The position numbers were made by a program, and so were the translations under genes. 12,154 bases of DNA from Terriglobia bacterium (GTDB lineage Bacteria; Acidobacteriota; Terriglobia; UBA7540): NCBI GenBank assembly GCA_022866195.1, contig JALHUF010000265.1:1-12154 (forward strand), read 5' to 3'. The notes under the pieces are model-generated. The model was not told the DNA's origin. It did no database searches and saw only the letters and a program-made list of their open reading frames with translations. How positions within the stretch are numbered: position 1 is the stretch's first letter; each line of letters starts with the position of its first letter. Shown piece after piece: positions 6,646-12,154 of this stretch.

Positions 6646-7179
6646 CTAGGAGAAGCGAGTGACGTCAGCCGTGCCGTAACCGTTTCTCTGGGGGCCGAAC
6701 GTCGGGAGTGACTGCACCCAGCCAAGGGGCAGGATCAAGCGATGGTAAGGACCGCAGAACCAGACGACCAGGAAGGCATAGCCCAGTACCAGGTGGAAGC
6801 GCAGAGTCAGCCGTAAGAGTTGCCAGCTCTCCGCGGTGTCGCTCGGGGGGCCGCCGGCAGGGCCGGGCTCGGGCGTTCGGACTAGTTCGTCGAACGATCT
6901 GCGCACCGCCTTTAGCCACTTCAGCGCCATCTGCCGGCGGTAGCGGGCGAGCACCCTGGCAAGTTGGGGGAAGCCTAACTCGTCGCGCAACCAGAGGTAA
7001 TCGGCGGGATCAAGAATGCGCTCGGCCAGGCTGAGTCCCGACCCCTCCCAGAGCCCCCGCGCGTGCTCCCCACTGATTTCGGCGTCGGCAGCCGCCCCCT
7101 CGCGGCTGGGGCGCAGCAAGAGACCTACGATGACGATGATCCCGATGGCGACGAGCGCGTAAAGGAGAGCAGTAGTCAT
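6646..7179 (-). CDS. Hypothetical bitopic membrane protein, 177 aa
   Basis: I do not recognise a family. A hydrophobic N-terminal anchor (residues 3-22, ALLYALVAIGIIVIVGLLL) is followed by a charged, mostly helical region (residues 35-105, for example LARVLARYRRQMALKWLKAVRRSFDELV). A Gly/Pro hinge and a second hydrophobic span (about 128-150, FHLVLGYAFLVVWFCGPYH) come next. It is likely an inner-membrane protein with two helices and a cytosolic helical domain between them. The ATG overlaps the stop of the upstream seven-helix gene by 4 bp (ATGA) and lacks a strong ribosome binding site, so translation is probably coupled and the two products may work as a pair. The phosphoesterase gene follows at close range. 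Confidence 0.75.
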   Translation of the reverse strand: MTTALLYALVAIGIIVIVGLLLRPSREGAAADAEISGEHARGLWEGSGLSLAERILDPADYLWLRDELGFPQLARVLARYRRQMALKWLKAVRRSFDELVRTPEPGPAGGPPSDTAESWQLLRLTLRFHLVLGYAFLVVWFCGPYHRLILPLGWVQSLPTFGPQRNGYGTADVTRFS

Positions 7180-7931
7180 TTGCGAAACAACCTGGTCAAC
7201 GCAGTGTCGAATCGCCCAAGCTGTACCGCCAAGGGCTCCGACACCTTCTCAGCGGTTTCTGGAAGCTCCCGGTCCGTTTGCAGGACGGGCTCGTAACGCC
7301 ACAACGACACCGTCCACACAAGCAGACAGAGCGCATAACTCAATTGTAGCAGAGTCCCGAGCGTCTGGGCGTAAAGCTGCCGCCCATACGTTTCCGCCAG
7401 GGCAAAATTCGCTACGTTGACGGCCAGGTAGAAGGAGAACCCTACCAGCATGCCAGCGACGTTCTTCCCAAGGCGCAAATGGTAGTACCGAGCTGCGGCG
7501 ATAAGGATGATGATGGCCGCAGCCTTCGTCACCGATGTCCGCTTTGCCAGATCGAGGATGGTGACGCTCGCGGGTCTGACCTCCAGGAGTGACGGAAGGA
7601 CATAGAGAAAGAAAAACGTGACGCAGATGCCTGCAACCAGGAGACGGCCCAGTTGGCGAATGGCAGGGTAGGGGCTGAAGAGGTGATCGGAAATCTCCAC
7701 CACTACGGCGAATTCAACAAGCAAACTCAGCAAGTAACGGAACCACCAAGCCACAGGGTAATGCGCGGATCCCGAGATGTACAGCCCCGTGACGATGGCT
7801 CCGCTCACGACCATGTAAACGATATAGGAGTAAAAGATAGGAAATCTGAACAGGTACTTTCCCTGCGCTGCCCTTATGATGAGGATCGGCCCCAAAACAA
7901 AGAACGAAATCGTCAGCGCTGTCGAGAGCAT
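7176..7931 (-). CDS. Hypothetical integral membrane protein with seven predicted helices
   Basis: The 251-aa protein shows seven hydrophobic spans at about residues 3-21, 33-53, 60-80, 94-116, 134-150, 156-178 and 189-211. A soluble 40-residue tail (EPVLQTDRELPETAEKV onward) ends in a basic helix. Short loops, few charges in the membrane and no recognisable catalytic motif make a transporter, sensor or scaffold equally possible. AAGGA (7940-7936) precedes the ATG at 7931. The stop overlaps the ATG of the 177-aa membrane protein by 4 bp. Upstream on the same strand lie a strong stem-loop and a tiny proline-rich reading frame, so expression may be controlled by its leader. I cannot name a family. 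Confidence 0.8.
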   Translation of the reverse strand: MLSTALTISFFVLGPILIIRAAQGKYLFRFPIFYSYIVYMVVSGAIVTGLYISGSAHYPVAWWFRYLLSLLVEFAVVVEISDHLFSPYPAIRQLGRLLVAGICVTFFFLYVLPSLLEVRPASVTILDLAKRTSVTKAAAIIILIAAARYYHLRLGKNVAGMLVGFSFYLAVNVANFALAETYGRQLYAQTLGTLLQLSYALCLLVWTVSLWRYEPVLQTDRELPETAEKVSEPLAVQLGRFDTALTRLFRK

Positions 7932-7953
7932 TTATTCCTTGCCAGCCCGCCAT

Positions 7954-7986
7954 CGCAGACGGGGCAGCTCTCCTGCCCCGTCTGCG
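7954..7986 (-). repeat. 14-bp perfect inverted repeat in the leader of the membrane operon
   Basis: CGCAGACGGGGCAG (7954-7967) pairs with CTGCCCCGTCTGCG (7973-7986) around a 5-nt loop. On the minus strand it falls between the stop of the small reading frame (8002) and the ribosome binding site of the membrane gene (7940). There is no T-tract on either side, so it is not a canonical intrinsic terminator. It could be an RNA regulatory hairpin or a dispersed palindromic repeat. Confidence 0.7.
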
Positions 7987-8001
7987 GATGCCAGCACAAC
8001 C

Positions 8002-8058
8002 TTACCTATCCGGCGGCCAGGGCGGCGGTGGTCCCCCAGTGCATGTGTATGCTAACAT
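8002..8058 (-). CDS. Possible leader peptide MLAYTCTGGPPPPWPPDR
   Basis: An ATG at 8058 is preceded by AAAGGAGG (8074-8067) with 8-nt spacing, one of the strongest ribosome binding sites in the window. The frame encodes 18 residues and ends at TAA (8002-8004). It contains four consecutive prolines followed by W-P-P. Poly-proline runs are known to stall bacterial ribosomes unless EF-P is present. The frame is followed 15 nt later by a 14-bp stem-loop and then by the seven-helix membrane gene on the same strand. This is the layout of an attenuation-type leader. It could instead be the preserved start of a lost gene. No start-codon conservation can be checked here. Confidence 0.4.
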   Translation of the reverse strand: MLAYTCTGGPPPPWPPDR

Positions 8059-8074
8059 GGTTGTTACCTCCTTT

Positions 8075-8304
8075 CCAGCGAAATTATGTACCCGAAACCA
8101 ATCTGGTCCCGAGGTAGGCCGTCAGAATTCCAGGATGTTTGAACTCGCCTTCGGCGAGGGTAAAAAGGGGACAGGAATTCAGCCGCTATTTCTCTGGGGT
8201 CCACTAGCGGGGGTGGGGGTACGCTCCCGGTTCTTTGAGCCGCAGCAGGGTCCAGGCGCAGGTGGGAAGCTCCGTCGCGGGACTCGAATCGAGCGAGGGG
8301 GAGA
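8075..8304. other. Non-coding stretch between the membrane operon and the dehydrogenase
   Basis: No supported gene on either strand. It contains a small hairpin followed by a GGGGACAG motif (8144-8174) and G-rich sequence around 8209-8220. A GACTCGAATCGAG segment near 8280-8293 resembles a tRNA T-loop by chance, but no cloverleaf can be built around it. The promoter of the dehydrogenase begins at 8305. Confidence 0.5.
8144..8174 (+). repeat. Short hairpin plus GGGGACAG motif (REP-like relic?)
   Basis: CTCGCC-TTC-GGCGAG (8144-8158) forms a 6-bp stem and is followed by GGTAAAAAGGGGACAG (8159-8174). AAAAAGGGGACAG-type strings are, to my knowledge, common dispersed motifs next to IS200-like/REP-associated transposases in several GC-rich phyla. 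Only one copy is seen here and no transposase is present. Confidence 0.3.
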
Positions 8305-8334
8305 TTGACAAATCGAAAAGGCGTGGCTTAGTGT
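8305..8334 (+). promoter_or_regulatory. Sigma70-like promoter of the sugar dehydrogenase
   Basis: A perfect -35 box TTGACA (8305-8310) is followed after 18 bp by TAGTGT (8329-8334, 3 of 6). Transcription would start near 8341, leaving a leader of about 70 nt before the ATG at 8412. The weak -10 box lowers confidence. Confidence 0.4.
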
Positions 8335-8411
8335 AACTAGCCTTCGAGTGCTTGGGGCGGTGGGACGCCTGGGCAACGCCTCTGACCGGATACAAAAGAA
8401 AGGGTCTGGAC

Positions 8412-9275
8412 ATGAATATCGGCATCATCGGCTATGGAGTGGTGGGTCGAGCCTTGGCCAAGCTGTTTGGATACGAAGCGGGCAACCCGTGCGTGCACAT
8501 CTACGACAAGTTCCTCGCGGGGATGAACGACGCGCAGAGCAAAGCCGCAATCCAAAGCTCCGACCTGGTGTTTGTGGCGGTACCAACGCCGGAAGCCCAG
8601 GACGGCCGCTGTGACATGACAGCGGTTGAGGAAGTTGTGGCCTGGGCGACGCCGCCCCTGTGCCTGAAATCTACGGTCCCGCCCGGTACCGTCGGCCGCC
8701 TTATCGCAGCCACGGGCAGGAGAATCTGCTTCAGTCCGGAATACGTGGGAGAGACCCAGTGGCATCCGTGGAAAGGTGTTGAGAGTCACGGATTTGTGAT
8801 CGTGGGCGGGGAGAAGTCGGTCTGCGACCTGGTGGTGCGCGCTTACCAGCAACGTCTGGGGCCGCTGGTCCGCTACTACATCACGGACGCGAAGACCGCC
8901 GAGCTCTGCAAGTATATGGAAAACACCTTCCTGGCCACCAAGGTGGCCTTTGTCAACCAGTTCTACGATCTGGCGCAGGCCTACGGTGTGAACTACAACG
9001 AGCTCCGCGAGCTCTGGTTGGCGGATGAACGCATTGGGCGCTCTCACACCATTGTCACTGAGGAACGCGGCTATCGTGGACGCTGCCTGCCCAAAGACAT
9101 CGCGGCTATCATCCAAGCCGCCAAACCATTCGGCGGCGCGCCGCTGCTTGAGGCCATCGACCGCTACAATGACGAAGTTTGTCGGCGTGCCGATGAGACC
9201 CGCGGCAAGGTTCCTCCTGGCGTGCCTGGTCGGAATACCCGTCTGCCCTCGCAGAAGGGGAAGCGCCGTCGTTAG
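8412..9275 (+). CDS. Short nucleotide-sugar (UDP-glucose/GDP-mannose) dehydrogenase
   Basis: The 287-aa protein belongs to the family that oxidises C6 of UDP- or GDP-sugars to a uronic acid with two NAD+. The NAD Rossmann motif GYGVVG is at 7-12, followed by VAVPTP (55-60), the STVPPGT strand (87-93) and FSPEYVGE (107-114). The active-site helix ELCKYMENTFLATKVAF contains K167 and N171. RGRCLPKD carries the nucleophile C225 and D229. The K/N and C/D pairs have the same four-residue spacing as the well-studied streptococcal enzyme. What is missing is the C-terminal UDP-binding Rossmann domain: usual lengths are 400-450 aa. After the central helix the protein ends in a basic, low-complexity tail (RRADETRGK...GKGKRRR-like). 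The ATG at 8412 has AAAGGG at 8399-8404. The stop overlaps the convergent aminotransferase by 4 bp. It may be a natural short form or a truncated enzyme. Confidence 0.85.
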   Translation: MNIGIIGYGVVGRALAKLFGYEAGNPCVHIYDKFLAGMNDAQSKAAIQSSDLVFVAVPTPEAQDGRCDMTAVEEVVAWATPPLCLKSTVPPGTVGRLIAATGRRICFSPEYVGETQWHPWKGVESHGFVIVGGEKSVCDLVVRAYQQRLGPLVRYYITDAKTAELCKYMENTFLATKVAFVNQFYDLAQAYGVNYNELRELWLADERIGRSHTIVTEERGYRGRCLPKDIAAIIQAAKPFGGAPLLEAIDRYNDEVCRRADETRGKVPPGVPGRNTRLPSQKGKRRR

Positions 9276-10384
9276 TCCTCAGGTGCCTCTGTCACCGCGC
9301 GCACAGTCCGGATGATGTAACGGAGATCCCGCTCGCTCAAGCCGGGATGGACGGGGAGGGAGAGGACGGTTTGGGCCAGCCGGGTGCTGGTGGGAAAGTC
9401 CCGGTCGCTGCCCCAGCCGCGAAATATAGGTTGGCGATGAAGGGGCAGTGGGTAATGGACAGCCGTCTCGATGCCTCGCTGGGCCAGGGTCTTTTGGAAT
9501 TCCGCCCGCGACATCCCCAGAATCTTGGGATTCAGGCGAATCGTGAAAACGTTGAAGGCGTGTTCAGCGCCCGCAGTGATGCGAGGAGTCTCCAGGCCCG
9601 GGATATTGGCAAGGCCGGAGGTGAGAATCGCGGCATGGCGCTGTCGCTTGCGGACGGCGGAGGGAAGTTTCCGCATTTGCTCTCGCCCCAGCGCGGCGGC
9701 GACATCGGTGAGGCGGAAATTGAAGCCCAGGCGGACATGGCGGTAGCGGCTTTCCTCGCCGTGGGAGCGCGCCAGCCGGAACTCAGCGGCCAGCGAGGGG
9801 TCCGATGTGGTCAACATGCCGCCTTCGCCGGTGGTCACATTCTTGGAAGGGTAAAAGGAATAGCAGACGACGTCGGGGAACCAGCCTACGTCGTGCCCGT
9901 GGAACTTAGCGCCATGCGCCTGGGCGGCGTCCCAGATCACCCGGAGGCGATAGCGCCGGGCGACGCGCATCAGGCCTGCAATGTCCGCCGGACAACCGTA
10001 AAGGTGCACAGGTGCGAGGGCGCGCGTGCGGAGCGTGAGGTGACGCTCGACGTCGGCAGGGTCTAGCAGGAATGTTGCAGGGTCAACGTCCGCAAAGACG
10101 GGCTTCGCTCCAACAGCCACAACCATGGAAGCCGTCGCCACGAAAGTGAAGTCCGGCACGATGACCTCGTCACCGGGTTTCAGCAACGCCCGGTAAGCCA
10201 GGAATAGAGCAGTTGTACCGGAATTCACCGCCACGGCATGGCGAGCTCCGACGGCGCGTGCGAAGCTGGCTTCGAACTGGTCCACGATCCGGCCGGCGCG
10301 CAACTGCCCGCTTTTCAAAACCTGCTGGACCGCCCGCAATTCGCGCCGGTCAAGCCGTACCTGGGCTATGGGAATGGAGCGAAT
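9272..10384 (-). CDS. DegT/DnrJ/EryC1/StrS-family aminotransferase (probable ATT start)
   Basis: This PLP enzyme family transfers an amino group, usually from glutamate, to keto-sugars bound to a nucleotide, making amino sugars for polysaccharides or glycosylated products. From the ATT at 10384 it has 370 aa. Blocks are the N-terminal IPIAQVRLDRREL, the phosphate-binding NSGTTAL (54-60), DEVIVPDFTFVAT, the cofactor aspartate in WDAAQAHGA (D152) and the Schiff-base lysine in SFYPSKNVTTGEGG (K181). RLGFNFRLTDVAAALG and a C-terminal HYPLPLHRQP follow. The usual context is GTK or PSK at the lysine, as here. No ATG, GTG or CTG precedes the conserved N-terminus after the in-frame TAG. The first conventional start, a TTG at 10339, would delete the conserved IPIAQ segment. 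A GGAGGA site stands 6 nt before the ATT. Its dehydrogenase neighbours suggest an amino- or diamino-uronic sugar pathway; the exact substrate is unknown. Confidence 0.9.
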   Translation of the reverse strand: MRSIPIAQVRLDRRELRAVQQVLKSGQLRAGRIVDQFEASFARAVGARHAVAVNSGTTALFLAYRALLKPGDEVIVPDFTFVATASMVVAVGAKPVFADVDPATFLLDPADVERHLTLRTRALAPVHLYGCPADIAGLMRVARRYRLRVIWDAAQAHGAKFHGHDVGWFPDVVCYSFYPSKNVTTGEGGMLTTSDPSLAAEFRLARSHGEESRYRHVRLGFNFRLTDVAAALGREQMRKLPSAVRKRQRHAAILTSGLANIPGLETPRITAGAEHAFNVFTIRLNPKILGMSRAEFQKTLAQRGIETAVHYPLPLHRQPIFRGWGSDRDFPTSTRLAQTVLSLPVHPGLSERDLRYIIRTVRAVTEAPED

Positions 10385-10390
10385 GGTACG

Positions 10391-10396
10391 TCCTCC
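10391..10396 (-). promoter_or_regulatory. Ribosome binding site pointing to an ATT start
   Basis: GGAGGA on the minus strand (10396-10391) is followed by CGTACC and then ATT (10384-10382). The 6-nt spacing is optimal. The next in-frame conventional start (TTG, 10339) has no such site. Confidence 0.55.
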
Positions 10397-10398
10397 GT

Positions 10399-10424
10399 TT
10401 GAACTTTCTGAGCCCTGCTATCCT
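10399..10424 (+). promoter_or_regulatory. Weak candidate promoter of the YdcF-like gene
   Basis: An extended -10 (TGC followed by TATCCT at 10419-10424) lies downstream of TTGAAC (10399-10404), but the spacing of 14 bp is short. It overlaps the minus-strand -10 box, so the two genes would share a divergent promoter region. The leader would be about 140 nt. Confidence 0.2.
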
Positions 10425-10448
10425 ATGCTGGGCCTTGGGATTCGGCAA
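10420..10448 (-). promoter_or_regulatory. Candidate promoter of the aminotransferase
   Basis: On the minus strand TTGCCG (10448-10443, 4 of 6) is followed after 17 bp by TAGGAT (10425-10420, 4 of 6). Transcription would begin near 10413, about 17 nt before the GGAGGA site at 10396-10391. Confidence 0.35.
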
Positions 10449-10570
10449 GTGTTGCGGCAAGCAGCCGGCGCGCGTGTGATCCGTGGGCGGGCAGCCGATT
10501 GTTGCTCCAGGTGGTAACCTTTGGTACGCTCACGATGGTCTTAGGATGCTGCTGTTTGGCTCCGCGGGAC

Positions 10571-11209
10571 ATGAAACTGACCAAGAAAAGAGCGTTACTC
10601 GTTTTCCTCCTCCTCTTCGTCTGCTGGCTCGCCCTCTATGTGGCCCGTCCGCTCTATCTCCCTTTCCTGGGTGAGTTCTTGATTAGCGCTGATCCTTTGG
10701 AGAAGGCCGATGCGATCATAGTCCTTGCCGGGGATGATGCGGTCGGCAGTCGCGTTGCAGAAGCGGTCTCCGTGGTGCGCGAGGGCTGGTCCGAGGTGTT
10801 GATGGTCAGCGATGCGCCTATCGCTTGGGGCGTCACTTCCGGCGAGCTCGCGCGCCAGCAGGCCGCGGTGCTTGGGATTTCACCGACTCAGATAGTCGCT
10901 GTTTCTACTCGGTCCCCAGCCGGGCGGGGACTGTTGCTTGACTCGACGCTGTCCGAGAGTCGCCTTCTCCTTGCCGAATGCCAGAAGCGGAATTTCCGCG
11001 CGATCATCGTCGTGACGTCCAACTTCCACACGCGCCGGGCCAAGAGAATCTTTGACCGTCTATTCAAGGACGCGGGAATCCGGGTGTTGATCCATCCGTC
11101 TGCGGATGAGTCCTTCCGGGTGGACCACTGGTGGACCCGGCGAGCCGACGCACGGATGTGGCTACTGGAGATGGAGAAACTCGCCTTCTCCTACGTGGAA
11201 TTACCATGA
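10571..11209 (+). CDS. YdcF/SanA/ElyC-like (DUF218) envelope protein
   Basis: The 212-aa protein begins with a basic stretch (MKLTKKR) and one hydrophobic anchor (residues 8-25), so most of it should face the periplasm. DUF218 features are DAIIVLAGDD (47-56), an R-x-x-E-A-x-x-x-x-x-x-G helix-turn (61-72), LMVSD and SESRLLLAECQKRNF (128-142). The closing motif is VTSNFHTRRAKRIF (148-161), which corresponds to the usual VTS-x-x-H-x-x-R-A. A terminal WWTRRADAR segment follows. Family members such as ElyC and SanA affect peptidoglycan and envelope integrity and the undecaprenyl-phosphate carrier; the reaction is not established. I take ATG 10571 because it begins the anchor directly. Upstream TTG 10499 and ATG 10535 have no ribosome binding site, though 10571 itself has only a weak one. 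Neighbours are sugar-nucleotide genes. Confidence 0.82.
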   Translation: MKLTKKRALLVFLLLFVCWLALYVARPLYLPFLGEFLISADPLEKADAIIVLAGDDAVGSRVAEAVSVVREGWSEVLMVSDAPIAWGVTSGELARQQAAVLGISPTQIVAVSTRSPAGRGLLLDSTLSESRLLLAECQKRNFRAIIVVTSNFHTRRAKRIFDRLFKDAGIRVLIHPSADESFRVDHWWTRRADARMWLLEMEKLAFSYVELP

Positions 11210-11387
11210 ACGGCCGGTGTTCTACTCTTTTTGGCGGAAGCCTGGAGCACTGTGGATGAGTGCTCGGTTCGGGAACGTGGATCCGGGGTGAAGCAGCGTT
11301 GTGCATTACCTTTTGCAACCAGGGCGGAATTCCTGTTGCGATCGTGACGACGGGGATGGTTTCCCCCCGATGCGGTGAGGAGTTTCC

Positions 11388-11582
11388 TTGTCCTCAAACA
11401 ATGCCGGCATGTTCACGCCTTCCTGTTCGGTAGTGATTTGTACGCGAAACCGCCCTGGGGAACTGAATGAATGTCTCAAGGGAGTGTCGCGTCTCCTCTA
11501 CCCTCGATTCGATGTGCTTGTAGTGGATAACGCGCCCACCGACCCGCGGACTCGCGAGGTGGCCGACGGCTGGGGCGCCTGA
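11388..11582 (+). pseudogene. Family 2 glycosyltransferase, N-terminal fragment
   Basis: A TTG at 11388 with GAGGAG (11377-11382) starts a 64-residue frame. Its body, CSVVICTRNRPGELNECLKG then YPRFDVLVVDNAPTDPRTREVA, is the first beta-alpha-beta unit of a GT-A fold (family GT2), including the strand that binds the nucleotide and the VDNAPTD turn. A TGA at 11580-11582 ends it where intact enzymes continue for 200 residues or more. The next 78 codons in the same frame stay open but do not look like GT2, lacking the DxD and ED motifs. A deletion that removed the rest of the gene is the likely history. No alternative frame restores the family. Confidence 0.65.
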
Positions 11583-11784
11583 GCTGTCCAGGCACACTTA
11601 AGCCGGCGGCACCCGATAGGATCTCTAGCTGCCTGTGCGGCTCCTCCGACAAGCCCCCGCGGACGAAAACTGCCAAGCTCAGGTTCCGGCAGGATACTGC
11701 CGCCCGGAGAGCGGCTGGTCACTGCCACTCAGGAATTGTTAAGGAGAGAACCGGTATCGCGCTGGTTCGGGAGGACCATCCCAA
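11583..11784. other. Degenerate spacer after the glycosyltransferase fragment
   Basis: The stretch holds a 6-bp stem with a GATA loop (CGGCAG 11687-11692, CTGCCG 11697-11702) and a GTTAAGGAGAG string near 11738-11748 that looks like an orphan ribosome binding site with no following start codon. I see no gene. It separates the convergent glycosyltransferase remnant and UDP-sugar dehydrogenase. Confidence 0.4.
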
Positions 11785-12154
11785 CTAGCAGTGCACAATC
11801 TTCTCGCGAAATTCGGTGACCGCGCGGGTAGCGTTCCGGGTATCGATCACCAACCGCGCGTGGCGAACGATGAAGGCGTAGTCGTAGCTGGAGTGGTCGG
11901 TGGCGATAACCACGGCATCGAATTGCGCCAGGGTCTCAGCGGTGAGTTCCACAGCGGCCAGCCGAAAGTCGTGCCGGCGGGTCTTAGGCAGGCGAGGGAA
12001 GTAGGGATCGTGGTAGTCGATCCGCGCTCCCCGCAGGCGCAGCAGTTCCATAATCCGCAGCGAGGGCGACTCCCGCAAATCGTCGATATCCTTCTTGTAG
12101 GCCACGCCCAGGATCAGGATGCGGGCCTCCTGTAGGCACTGCTTACGGCGGTTC
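11785..12154 (-). CDS. UDP-N-acetylglucosamine 6-dehydrogenase-type enzyme, C-terminal part
   Basis: The frame is open to the right edge, so the gene starts outside the window; 122 complete codons plus the stop are visible. The sequence ILILGVAYKKDIDDLRESP, then LLRLRGARIDYHDPYFP, is the C-terminal UDP-binding Rossmann domain of the UDP-glucose/UDP-GlcNAc dehydrogenase family. The G-x-A-Y-K-K-D-x-x-D-x-R-E-S-P block and the tyrosine-rich HDPY strand favour the UDP-GlcNAc/UDP-ManNAc (WbpA/WecC) branch over UDP-glucose dehydrogenase, though this is a judgement from memory. FDAVVIATDHSSYDY and a final VIDTRNATRAV complete the fold normally. It probably belongs to a minus-strand operon to the right, making uronic acid precursors for surface polysaccharide, and may work with the DegT aminotransferase. 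Confidence 0.85.
   Translation of the reverse strand, partial: NRRKQCLQEARILILGVAYKKDIDDLRESPSLRIMELLRLRGARIDYHDPYFPRLPKTRRHDFRLAAVELTAETLAQFDAVVIATDHSSYDYAFIVRHARLVIDTRNATRAVTEFREKIVHC

Noticed and set aside
8274..8300. tRNA-like T-loop (GACTCGAATCGAG)
   Set aside because: No acceptor stem, anticodon arm or CCA could be assembled around it.
8337..9116. 259-codon minus-strand frame opposite the dehydrogenase
   Set aside because: Shadow frame; the plus strand carries all catalytic motifs of the dehydrogenase.
9183..9315. Alternative frame beginning MRPAARFLLACLVG that resembles a signal peptide
   Set aside because: It overlaps the end of the dehydrogenase, has no ribosome binding site and no mature domain; hydrophobic appearance is a frame-shift coincidence.
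1122..11701. AGGATACTGCC shared by two distant spots (1122 and 11691)
   Set aside because: An 11-bp match between two places is expected many times by chance in 12 kb; not evidence of a repeat family.
1..12154. CRISPR array, rRNA or tRNA genes, prophage or transposase genes
   Set aside because: No spaced direct repeats, rRNA signatures or recombinase motifs were found on either strand.

Overview
The window is GC-rich throughout, with compact operons and AGGAGG-type ribosome binding sites. It carries an argR-argG-argH cluster, secreted proteins of unknown function, a LssY_C-type relic and a cell-envelope sugar locus. This combination suggests a free-living Gram-negative bacterium. Acidobacteriota is my best guess, from general resemblance only; no rRNA or other strong taxonomic marker is present.

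Left part (1-1865). The first 245 bases are non-coding and rich in structure: C-tracts with G-quadruplex potential on the minus strand, a 14-bp perfect stem-loop, an 11-bp tandem repeat and a 12-bp palindrome. They lead into a 5'-truncated remnant of a LssY_C-domain gene (246-557). Two small unassigned genes follow: a 113-aa cytosolic protein with its own promoter and a 217-aa secreted protein with a methionine-rich patch.

Arginine block (1970-5173). A sigma70-like promoter overlaps palindromes that look like ARG boxes and drives argR (repressor), argG and argH. The two enzymes convert citrulline plus aspartate to arginine plus fumarate. argG and argH overlap by 4 bp. argR seems to start within about 20 nt of its transcription start, with no Shine-Dalgarno. 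A truncated secreted alpha/beta-hydrolase gene begins 3 bp after argH and is broken at 5503. It is followed by an imperfect 41-bp duplication, which looks like a recombination scar.

Minus-strand operon (8058-5731). It comprises a possible proline-rich leader peptide (PPPPWPP) with a very strong ribosome binding site, a 14-bp GC stem-loop, a seven-helix membrane protein, a bitopic membrane protein overlapping it by 4 bp, and a calcineurin-like phosphoesterase. The leader, hairpin and membrane-gene layout is the part of the window most likely to hold an undescribed regulatory arrangement.

Envelope-sugar region (8305-12154). It holds a short nucleotide-sugar dehydrogenase without the usual C-terminal UDP-binding domain and a convergent DegT/DnrJ-type aminotransferase that appears to start at a rare ATT codon. 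A YdcF/ElyC (DUF218) membrane protein runs divergently from the aminotransferase. An N-terminal scrap of a family 2 glycosyltransferase and the C-terminus of a UDP-GlcNAc-dehydrogenase-type enzyme leaving the window complete it. Together these point to the edge of an exopolysaccharide or O-antigen-like locus that has been rearranged.
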